A DNA stretch of 64,000 nt, from assembly GCA_965204215.1 (NCBI GenBank), contig CBDBDZ010000014.1, forward strand, positions 682,001 to 746,000, in the 5' to 3' direction. A program made the position numbers and the translations under genes. The stretch comes from CBDBDZ01 sp965204215 (GTDB taxonomy: Bacteria; Pseudomonadota; Gammaproteobacteria; Pseudomonadales; GM7GCV1). Each line of letters starts with the position of its first letter. Position 1 is the stretch's first letter. The notes under the pieces are model-generated. The model was not told the origin of the DNA. It did not search any database and saw nothing but the letters and a program-made list of their open reading frames with translations. This document shows, in pieces, positions 35,695-42,634 of the stretch.

Positions 35695-35895
35695 ATAGCA
35701 CTTCATTGATAAAAGTTACTATTTTACCCTTCATAGAAGTGTCCGTTTTTAATCTACCAGTACAATTTGGTAGGTGCCTTGGCACCAAGGCATTGTTTCA
35801 CATTGCCAATCCGGAATTCCAAGGTTTGTACTCTGCTGGCAGAGAGACCGCAATAAGCAATATATTGATTTATACGCGCTTGATAAAAATATGAT

Positions 35896-36438
35896 TTAAG
35901 ATTTTTTCACTAACTCTAACAATATTTTTTTATTAACAAAAATCACAAAAACTCCCAATACAAAAATTGCTAATGCAAAATTAGCCAAAGCATAATTCAC
36001 AAAAACTTCTCCCCCCTGACATTGAAAATCTTTAGTATATTCTACTATTTTTCCGTCAATTTTATTTTCACACCAAGTTGGAAACCATCCTAACGGAGTA
36101 AATAAATGAAAGAATATAGCACCTAACATTGTAATAGATGCCCCTACTGCCCCAATTGCATGCAATATAGCTCTTTTTTCTTTAAAAATTAAAGGAGCAA
36201 GCACAATCGCCGATACTATTAATTCACAAACACCTATAAAATACTGACCATAGGAAGCAAAAAATTTACCTAATTTTACATTAATTGCACTTTCCATCCA
36301 CAAACCTATCGTACCAAAAATATGAACAGGCTCAACCGCATCAGGATTAAATTTAAAAAATAAGGAATTTAAAAATATAACAGCAGTTAAAATTGCAAAA
36401 ACCCAACTTACTACTAAAATCTTTTTTTCTTTTGTCAT
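35896..36438 (-). CDS. Four-helix membrane protein of unknown function (AT-rich)
   Basis: From the ATG at 36438 the protein has 180 residues. Hydrophobic helices lie at about 8-26 (VVSWVFAILTAVIFLNSLF), 66-85, 94-118 and 150-172, with a loop containing two Cys (WCENKIDG…DFQCQGG). The layout resembles DoxX-like small membrane proteins, but no diagnostic motif is clear. The DNA is much more AT-rich than the flanking chromosome, suggesting recent transfer. The region 36487-36654 beyond it shows nothing. Confidence 0.6.
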   Translation of the reverse strand: MTKEKKILVVSWVFAILTAVIFLNSLFFKFNPDAVEPVHIFGTIGLWMESAINVKLGKFFASYGQYFIGVCELIVSAIVLAPLIFKEKRAILHAIGAVGASITMLGAIFFHLFTPLGWFPTWCENKIDGKIVEYTKDFQCQGGEVFVNYALANFALAIFVLGVFVIFVNKKILLELVKKS

Positions 36439-36654
36439 ACCCATAATACTAGTTACATAAAATGTTAAAGATAATGATAAATACAATCTAAACTTATAAA
36501 ATCAACTTTTATTGCTAGAAAAATTTCTATTCTGACGCTTTGAAACAAACTACTTCAAGTCGTAAATCTTATTACTTCTTTCCTGATAGTGCAAATCCTT
36601 TTCTGTTTTTACTAAATATTTTTTATAGATAACATCATTGCTGTCCCACAAATT

Positions 36655-36850
36655 TCATGAGAAAGCTATCTGTACTTGAGGATTATACGGCATAGGGTCG
36701 GGAGGTTCATTTTTTAACAGTTTCCAAAGGTCTCTACGCTCAAATAAATTGATTTGAAATATCCTAATAATCTGTTGAATACTCAAATCTAATTTTCCAG
36801 AGAATTTAAGGTAAGCCACGATAAGATAAGTACACATAGCTATCCAAATT
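36655..36850 (-). pseudogene. IS4-family transposase C-terminal remnant
   Basis: On the minus strand the open frame reads QIWIAMCTYLIVAYLKFSG, then LSIQQIIRIFQINLFERRDL and EPPDP, ending at 36655. This is the C-terminal tail typical of one group of IS4-family transposases (WIA…YLxLAYLK, QxLRxxQxNLFxRRxL). The rest of the gene is gone; the IS1111 element starts at its upstream edge. Confidence 0.75.
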
Positions 36851-36954
36851 TGTACTGATGTGATGGACGCCTCCTAATTGGCGTGAGCCAGAGCGGTATC
36901 TAGGTACCCGAATCTGTGCTATAAAACACATTTTAAACTTCGGAGACATCCATC

Positions 36955-37992
36955 ATGAGCCATTGTACTCGCATCAGTATCGACCTTGCAAAAACCATCT
37001 TTCAAGTTTGCGTATCTAATTATCCTCATCAAATAAAATCGAATAATAAATTGAAACGTAATCAATTACATGACTACATTAATAAATTTGAACCCTGTCT
37101 TGTTGTTATGGAAGCATGTTATAGTTCTCACTATTGGGGACGAGAATTTGAAACGATGGGGCATCAAGTAATGTTGATTCCACCGCAACATGTTAAGCCT
37201 TTTGTTCGCGGGAACAAAACTGACCATAATGATGCGATAGCTATTATGGAAGCGAGTTATCGACCTAATTTACGACCTGTATCAGTTAAAAAACTGTATC
37301 AACAAGATTTACAGATACTCATTAACGCAAGAGAGCTAAAGGTCAGATATCGAACCGCACATATCAATCAACTACGAGGCTTTTTGAGTGAATATGGGAT
37401 TATCATTGCACCCACAAAAATAGCTTTATTCAATGCGTTACCGCTATTACTAGAAGATGCTGCTAATGGATTAACCCACACAGCGAGGAATTTAATACAC
37501 CATTATTGGAATGATATTAAGCAACTGAATGAATCAATTGAATCCTTAGAACAAGAGTTGAAGCAGCATGCATCAACACAGCCTAACTATAAACTCATTC
37601 AAACTATCCCTGGGATTGGACCGATTATTGCAGCTAACTTTATTGCTAGTATTGATGTTCAGTCATTTAAAAATGGGCGAGAACTTTCTGCATATCTTGG
37701 GTTGACACCAAGAACTTTTGCTAGTGGCAATCATTCATCACAAACGGGTATAAGCAAACGAGGTAACCGAATGTTAAGAACCTTATTAATTCATGGTTCA
37801 CGAACAGTAATGCGGTGGTCTTCGGGTAAAGATGATGCGTTAAACCAATGGGTGTGCAGCCTTGAAAAACGAATTGGGAAACCGAAAACAATGGTAGCCC
37901 TTGCTAATAAACTTACTCGTATTATTTGGGCGGTATTAACAACCAAAAAAGCATTCAATTATCCACCATCACCATTGATGTATAGTAACTAA
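36955..37992 (+). CDS. IS1111/IS110-family DEDD transposase
   Basis: This 345-residue transposase has an N-terminal RuvC-like DEDD domain. The motifs are ISIDLAKTIFQVCV (Asp), VVMEACYSSHYWGRE (Glu) and KTDHNDAIAIMEA (Asp-x-x-Asp). The C-terminal transposase_20 domain has IQTIPGIGPIIAANF and the serine-containing HSSQTGISKRGN segment. Full length and uninterrupted, so it may be active. IS110-type enzymes use an element-encoded RNA to pick the target; see the structured 3' end. Confidence 0.93.
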   Translation: MSHCTRISIDLAKTIFQVCVSNYPHQIKSNNKLKRNQLHDYINKFEPCLVVMEACYSSHYWGREFETMGHQVMLIPPQHVKPFVRGNKTDHNDAIAIMEASYRPNLRPVSVKKLYQQDLQILINARELKVRYRTAHINQLRGFLSEYGIIIAPTKIALFNALPLLLEDAANGLTHTARNLIHHYWNDIKQLNESIESLEQELKQHASTQPNYKLIQTIPGIGPIIAANFIASIDVQSFKNGRELSAYLGLTPRTFASGNHSSQTGISKRGNRMLRTLLIHGSRTVMRWSSGKDDALNQWVCSLEKRIGKPKTMVALANKLTRIIWAVLTTKKAFNYPPSPLMYSN

Positions 37993-38437
37993 GTCTATAA
38001 CCAATAATTATCTCATCTTAACGATTGCATAATATGATGAAAGTAAACGATTCCCTTCCTTATCAAAAACCTGTTGTATACCAAGGATTTTATATTCGAT
38101 GTACTGATTGAGGATGATAAGGGGCGGATCTCATCAGGGGCAGGTAATCGATACCATCAACAGCCCGAATATATGGTTGCAATCGTGACTCTTCACCATT
38201 AGTAACGTTAAGATACATTATAAAATAACATCTCTTCTTGGAATGAATTTATAAGCTAAATAAAAGGAAGGCGTTGCCTTCTACCTGTCCATACCAATAT
38301 ATTTCCTATATTCACTGTGTTCCAGACACAGTGCAGGCATCCTGCCTTTATGGTCTATATTGATGAGTCCATATCAATAGCTAACATTTTTGCTGCTAAT
38401 GGATTTTTAGTGCTTGTAATTTAGGAGGCGTCCATAT
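37993..38437 (+). ncRNA. Candidate IS1111 guide RNA (seekRNA/bridge RNA) region
   Basis: The 445 bases between the transposase stop and the right subterminal repeat have no ORF. They contain consecutive strong hairpins: GAAGGC-GTT-GCCTTC (38267-38281), CACTGTG-loop-CACAGTG (38313-38333) and GCAGG-CAT-CCTGC (38333-38345). In the IS1111 subgroup the guide RNA is encoded downstream of the transposase gene, so this is the expected place. Exact ends and guide loops cannot be set by eye. Confidence 0.5.
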
Positions 38438-38438
38438 A

Positions 38439-38810
38439 TGGTATAGTTAAAACGGACACTTCGATGAAGGGTAAAATACTAATTTTTATCTCAGAGATGT
38501 TAAATGACAACCAAACAAAAACCGAAGCAATATAGTGACGAATTTAAAGAAGAAGCCATTGCGCTTATTACCGATCAAAACTACAGCGTTAGTGAAGCAG
38601 CTAATAGCCTTGGTGTTCGTACTAATTTGCTGTATCGTTGGAAACAAGAACAAGCTGATAAGAAATCAGGGCTTAGACTATCGAGTGAAGAACGTGCTGA
38701 ACTTAACCAACTGCGTCGTGATATTAAAAAGCTAAAAATGGAAAAAGAAATATTAAAAAAGGCAAGTGCCTTCTTTGCGAGCGAAATGAAATAAAATATG
38801 ATTTCATTAT
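38439..38810 (+). mobile_element. IS3-family element remnant (second copy)
   Basis: The left terminus (GGTATAGTTAAAACGGACAC) resembles the orfA-side end of the IS3 copy at 34876-35764, and the leader and orfA match with several differences. orfB is absent: after the orfA stop, only a few bases of IS3-like sequence precede an IS630 end. It is a left-end fragment joined between IS1111 and IS630. Confidence 0.8.
38504..38794 (+). CDS. IS3-family transposase orfA (second copy)
   Basis: This 96-residue protein has the transposase_8 HTH (EEAIALITDQNYSVSEAANS) and coiled coil (LNQLRRDIKKLKMEKEILKK), ending FFASEMK like its paralogue. The two differ at about ten positions, so they are distinct IS insertions or old duplicates. 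It has no orfB partner, so no functional transposase can form from this copy. Confidence 0.85.
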   Translation: MTTKQKPKQYSDEFKEEAIALITDQNYSVSEAANSLGVRTNLLYRWKQEQADKKSGLRLSSEERAELNQLRRDIKKLKMEKEILKKASAFFASEMK

Positions 38811-39455
38811 TCGAGAGTCGGAGCATTATTAACCCTGCATGAATATATCATAATTTTATGTTATAATACTTGTCATGAAACAAGTAGATTTAAGAACCCT
38901 TAGCCCCGAGTCTCGACTAGAGTTGAAAAAAATTTGTCTTCGCCTTTACAAGAAGGGAGACCGTACAAAAAAAGCCATAGCCGAAGAGCTTGGTCTTCGC
39001 TATATCACGGTATCAGAATGGCTACGTGAATATAAAGCATCAGGCGAAAAGCTCACCAAAGAAAAACCACGAGGACGCCCATTGGGAGTGGGACGGGACT
39101 TAACACCGGAGCAAGAAAAACATATTCAGAAGTTGATTATTGATAAGACACCAGACCAGTTAAAGTTGGATTTTGCACTGTGGTCAATCAAAGCAGTTCA
39201 ACAATTGATTGATGATGAATTTTCAATTGATTTAGCCTATCGAACTGTCTGTCTTTACCTTAATCGTTGGGGCTTTACTCCCCAGCGTCCAGTCAAACGT
39301 AGTTATGAACAGCAACCTGCTCAAGTTCAACAGTGGCTTGATGAAGATTATCCTGCAATTCACCAACGCGCCCAGGATGAAGACGCAGAAATTCACTGGG
39401 GTGATGAAACAGGTATTTCGAGTCAAGAGCATTATCCTCGCGGTTATGCTCCTAA
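38811..39455 (+). mobile_element. IS630-family element, truncated at its right end
   Basis: It begins near GAGTCGGAGCATTATTAACC and contains the 5' two-thirds of an IS630 transposase gene. The right half is missing because an IS1380 terminus starts at 39456. No second IS630 end is found in the window. Confidence 0.75.
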
Positions 39456-39471
39456 CCCGCATATTTCATAA
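38875..39471 (+). pseudogene. IS630-family transposase, truncated by IS1380
   Basis: The 198-residue reading has the paired HTH regions of IS630 (KKAIAEELGLRYITVSEWLRE; winged-helix segment WSIKAVQQLIDDEFSIDLAYRT). The first catalytic Asp/Glu block of the DDE domain, IHWGDETGISSQEHYPRGYAP, is also present. It then runs straight into the IS1380 inverted repeat, which codes the last few residues (NPHIS) and the stop. The remaining ~150 residues with the other catalytic acids are missing. Confidence 0.88.
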
Positions 39472-40724
39472 ACCTACAAATAACTTCGAGTTTAAGGTGA
39501 AGTTGGATTATCCTGCTTTAATTTAGTTTAAGTTTGTTGAATACGTAGCTTAATATGCTCTTTGCCCGAATTTCAGACATAACTCCCCCTTACCCCCATT
39601 GTTTGTTCTCGTGCCGGGGCAGCACTTTTTACAGTCCTATCCAGGTTTAAGCCGGGCGACAACCAACTCGAAGATATCTTGATAAGGATATGCGCTGGGT
39701 AATAGTAAGCGTATACGCCTGGTATTGGATAAAATAACGGCAGCCACTTTGAGTAATTTAAGGCGTATGGTTCCTACTTGTAATTGGGCAAAAACAGTGC
39801 TTTTTAAGCAGTGATGACGTAGTCGCTCCATCAACACATAAGCCAGTGACGATAACAACAGTCGCCATTGATTAGGCCACCAGTGATGACAACTCGTTCG
39901 GTCAGCAAACATATCGAGTTGCTGTTCTTTAATATGGTTTTCCATTTCGCCACGAGCACAATAGAGATCCTCATAAATAGCTTGATGTTCGCCCGATAAA
40001 TTCGTCACCACAAATCGCGGGTTCATGCCTTTTCCAGTATGTTCAATTTTAGCGATGACACGGCGTTGACGCGACCATGATTGAGCTGCATACTGGATAT
40101 GAGTAAACCAGCGCAAGGGGTTTCCAGATCGTTCATATTGTTCATTGACCGCATCAATCCAGGGTGACAGCATCTCTAGTATTGGGCTATTTTTTGCAAT
40201 GCCCAGCACGTAACCAACATCATGACGCTCACACCAATTCATCATTTGATGCCGACAAAACCCACTATCGCCACGTATAATGATTCTGACATTAGGCCAC
40301 TGTTTACGCAACCGTTTTACCAACAAACTGAGAATCGCCCAACTGTGCTTCGCGCCATCGATATTACTGGGTCGAAGATAGCTGACCAACAGTTGTTCAC
40401 CGCAGAATACATACAAGCGTTGACGAATCAAACTCTGCAGTGAATGTTTCACATAACTGCTGTGCCGGGTATCGGGAAATACCGATGCCACTTGCTTGCT
40501 TAGACATAAGTGTTTATCAAGCTCTCTGAGCAATAAAACACCAGCATCGCTGGTCATATCGCCACCACTAAATTGAGTTTCGATTTGACGGCGATTTAAA
40601 GGTGAAAAGTAAGTAGAAGTTGAGGTACAATCTGTCATCGGTGCTTGGCTTATAATTTTGACTTAACACATTGAATTATAACGCATTAAACAAGCACCGA
40701 ACTTTTTTTTATGAAATATGCGGG
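39456..40724 (-). mobile_element. IS1380-family element, internally deleted
   Basis: Perfect 17-bp inverted repeats CCCGCATATTTCATAAA lie at 39456-39472 and, inverted, at 40708-40724. The element is 1269 bp, shorter than the ~1.6-1.7 kb family norm because the transposase gene has an in-frame deletion. Flanks (CCTAA left, CTATG right) are not a duplication, so the two sides come from different contexts. Confidence 0.9.
39637..40638 (-). pseudogene. IS1380-family transposase with in-frame internal deletion
   Basis: The 333-residue reading starts like a normal IS1380 protein (IETQFSGGDMTSDAGVLLLRE, SLIRQRLY). It then jumps to VFCGEQLLVSYLRPSNIDGA, omitting the ~100 residues that normally hold the first catalytic Asp region (DIDATDDPxHG). 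The later RGDSGFCRHQMM and CARGEMENHIKEQQLD blocks with the other acids remain. The deletion keeps the frame but should abolish activity. Confidence 0.85.
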
Positions 40725-40726
40725 CT

Positions 40727-41089
40727 ATGAATATTGAAGATCTCCTTATCGCAAAAGAGAAAACATTATTAACTATTGATGTAAGATCTAACCCTCATGA
40801 AATTAAGAAATATATGTCTGAGGAGTTTCTCGAGATTGGAGCTTCCTCATATCGAATGTATTTTGAAAAAGTATTATCAATATTGCCCCAACACCTCGAA
40901 TGGAGTGCTGAAATATCTGATTTTGAGTTTAGGCATATTTCTGAAGATGTTGTGATTATTATATACAATGCGATAATTAAGCACGATCATAAGTCTGTTC
41001 CTAGGGAATCAATCAGGAGTTCCACTTGGAAAAAATTTGATGATGATTGGAAAATAGTATTTCACCAGGGAACAAAGATATCGCCGTAG
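40727..41089 (+). CDS. DUF4440/NTF2-like protein, likely integron cassette gene
   Basis: From the ATG at 40727 the 120-residue protein (NIEDLLIAKEKTLLTIDVR…FLEIGASSYRM…STWKKFDDDWKIVFHQGTK) fits the DUF4440 group of the NTF2-like fold. These are small proteins frequent in gene cassettes. An earlier in-frame ATG at 40718 lies inside the IS1380 end and is unlikely. The stop is followed 9 bases later by an attC-like site. Its promoter side has been replaced by IS1380. Function unknown. Confidence 0.7.
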   Translation: MNIEDLLIAKEKTLLTIDVRSNPHEIKKYMSEEFLEIGASSYRMYFEKVLSILPQHLEWSAEISDFEFRHISEDVVIIIYNAIIKHDHKSVPRESIRSSTWKKFDDDWKIVFHQGTKISP

Positions 41090-41097
41090 GACACGCA

Positions 41098-41314
41098 ACA
41101 TAACAAATCGTTGGAGCCGGTAATTGCTGATGTGTATAAAATAAATAGTCGCTAGGCGCTCAATATTATTTATTTTATAACAGTTTTATTCTCTAGTTAT
41201 ATAGAGTAGACTAACAGACCCTATAAGCTCCGCTTGTTTTTGGCATGTCGCTGCGCTCCATTTTATGCCAAAATCAATCTCCACTTAATATGGCTGCTAA
41301 ATGCGGCGTTATAT
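41098..41314 (+). repeat. Integron attC-like site
   Basis: The left side reads ACATAACAAATCGTTGGAGC, close to attC beginnings such as YTAACAATTCGTTCAAGC. The right side ends GCGGC^GTTATAT. Between them GTTGGAGC (41110) can pair with GCTCCA (41255), TGGCAT pairs with ATGCCA (41241/41265), and a perfect 13-bp repeat TATAAAATAAATA/TATTTATTTTATA (41135/41167) forms another arm. Position between two small ORFs in the same direction fits a cassette junction. R' spacing is looser than in short attC sites. Confidence 0.5.
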
Positions 41315-41337
41315 TTAACCAAGAGGTTCAAATCTAG

Positions 41338-41512
41338 ATGTTCAGAAAAGCTATTTTATTTGCGCTAGTTAGCCTATTTGCCACAGGAGTGAATGCAAAG
41401 GTAACATGTGATGGAAAAATCATTGAACTTGTAAAGTGGTCCGAAAACTGATCGTATGATTTATCAATATTATTGGAAGGTACGAATAGATATATTCACG
41501 CACATTCAACTC
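41338..41512 (+). pseudogene. Secreted cassette protein fragment with in-frame stop, cut by IS30
   Basis: The ATG at 41338 opens a signal peptide (MFRKAILFALVSLFATGVNA) and KVTCDGKIIELVKWSEN before a TGA at 41449. The same frame stays open after it (SYDLSILLEGTNRYIHAHST) up to the IS30 end at 41513. Small secreted proteins starting VTCxG are a pattern I associate with integron cassettes. The gene is therefore both stop-interrupted and truncated by insertion. Confidence 0.6.
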
Positions 41513-42504
41513 ATAAGTGCACATTGGTTAGAAAAAATAAGTTTATCTTGAGTTAGCTCAAGAAATACCTGCCAAGGGGTTTTGTACCCCAAGCATTTAC
41601 GTGGTCGATTATTAATTTTATCAACCGCATTAAATACCTCGGTAGTGGTTACTTTATCTAATGCCATGCCCTTAGGAAAATAACGTCTAAGCAACCCATT
41701 GCTTTGTTCGTTTAAGCCCCTCTCCCAACTATGATAAGGCCTAGCAAAATAGCCTTTACAATCGAGCTTTTCGGCAATGATATTATGGGCTGAGAACTCA
41801 CGACCATTATCATAGGTTATCGTGTGGACATAATCCCTAAAAGTAGCTAAAAGAGTGATAACTGCGGCGCTTGTTAGCTCTGCTGTCTTACGGGCAATTG
41901 GCATAGCTAGATAAAGTCGACTACGCCGCTCTGCTAGTGTAACGATAGCTCCTTTATGGCCTTTACCAATAACCGTGTCCGCTTCCCAATCGCCTAATCG
42001 GCTTTTTTTATCAACAATAGAGGGGCGTTCTTCAATATCAATCCGATTGGGGATACGGCCTCTATAATCGTTCTTACCATAACGTTTGCGGTTCTTTTTA
42101 GAGGCATGACTCAAATGCCGATAAAGATTGCCTCCCTTGGCTTTATCGGCATAAATAAAGCGATAGACACTTTCATGATGAATACTAATGCCTTGCTCCA
42201 TCTTGAGAATGGCGCAAATAATCTCAGGACTCCAGTCTATCTTCAACTTCTTAATAATAAAATCTTGAATCGATTTTGTTAGCTTTATTGACTTTGTCTT
42301 CATTTGATGTCGTTGCTGAGCTTTCTGATGAGCCTGCTTAAAACGGTAACCATTCAAGCCAGTATTGCGCTTCAATTCACGACCTATCGTTGTATGGTGA
42401 CGACCCATACTTTTTGCTATCGATGAATTGCTAAATCCGCTTCGTTTCATGGTGTAAATGTGGTATCTTTCGTTGTCGGTTAATTGTATATATCGTGTGG
42501 TCAT
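41506..42504 (-). CDS. IS30-family transposase
   Basis: From the ATG at 42504, preceded by AAAGGTGA as a good ribosome-binding site, the protein has 332 residues. It has the IS30 HTH (LTDNERYHIYTMKRSGFSNSSIAKSMGRH in parts), followed by a DDE domain with all acids visible: Asp in GDWEADTVIG, Asp in TYDNGREFSAH and Glu in WERGLNEQSNGLLR. It looks intact, unlike most transposases in this island. The last six residues are coded by the terminal repeat and flanking DNA. Confidence 0.92.
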   Translation of the reverse strand: MTTRYIQLTDNERYHIYTMKRSGFSNSSIAKSMGRHHTTIGRELKRNTGLNGYRFKQAHQKAQQRHQMKTKSIKLTKSIQDFIIKKLKIDWSPEIICAILKMEQGISIHHESVYRFIYADKAKGGNLYRHLSHASKKNRKRYGKNDYRGRIPNRIDIEERPSIVDKKSRLGDWEADTVIGKGHKGAIVTLAERRSRLYLAMPIARKTAELTSAAVITLLATFRDYVHTITYDNGREFSAHNIIAEKLDCKGYFARPYHSWERGLNEQSNGLLRRYFPKGMALDKVTTTEVFNAVDKINNRPRKCLGYKTPWQVFLELTQDKLIFSNQCALMS

Positions 42505-42574
42505 TGCATCACCTTTAAGTTTTTCGACGAACTGCATTATACAGTTAATCGACTTTTTTAAGATGTGCACTTAT
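41513..42574 (-). mobile_element. IS30-family element
   Basis: Inverted repeats ATAAGTGCACAT (41513) and ATGTGCACTTAT (42563) bound a 1062-bp element with one transposase gene on the minus strand. Size and organisation fit IS30. The transposase frame runs through the left repeat into flanking DNA. No target duplication is obvious. It separates the cassette fragment from the OLD nuclease gene. Confidence 0.85.
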
Positions 42575-42589
42575 TATGCGAACTTAGGA

Positions 42590-42634
42590 GTTGTTATAAT
42601 TAACAGATCAATAACTTCTGTTTGATTATCAACT
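42590..42634 (+). promoter_or_regulatory. Possible promoter of the OLD nuclease gene
   Basis: TTATAAT at 42593-42599 lies 36 bases before the ATG and just outside the IS30 right end. No good -35 is visible at the proper distance, unless the IS30 terminus supplies it. There is no clear ribosome-binding site before the ATG. The same TATAAT-containing block occurs at 18513-18556. Confidence 0.3.

Larger units (their letters stand above)
34876..35764 (-). mobile_element. IS3-family element, internally deleted
   Basis: The termini TGTACTGGTCAACATAAATT and (minus strand) TGTACTGGTAGATTAAAAAC, each followed by GGACAC, form the inverted repeats. The element has orfA and a shortened orfB on the minus strand. 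Its 889 bp compare with about 1.2 kb expected. No target duplication is visible (TAC left, ATT right), so flanking DNA has been rearranged. Confidence 0.85.
36851..38438 (+). mobile_element. IS1111/IS110-family element, apparently complete
   Basis: Subterminal inverted repeats ATGGACGCCTCCTAATT (36863-36879) and AATTTAGGAGGCGTCCAT (38418-38435) bracket one transposase gene. The 5' noncoding end is about 100 bp and the 3' noncoding end about 445 bp. A 170-bp copy of the left end occurs at 44327. Subterminal rather than terminal repeats are characteristic of the IS1111 subgroup. The right end abuts a second IS3 copy. Confidence 0.88.

Noticed and set aside
35765..35894. C-terminal half of the broken GST to the right of the IS3
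   Set aside because: The open reading (LGTKALFHIANPEFQGLY) does not clearly continue the GST fold, and no target duplication links the two sides.
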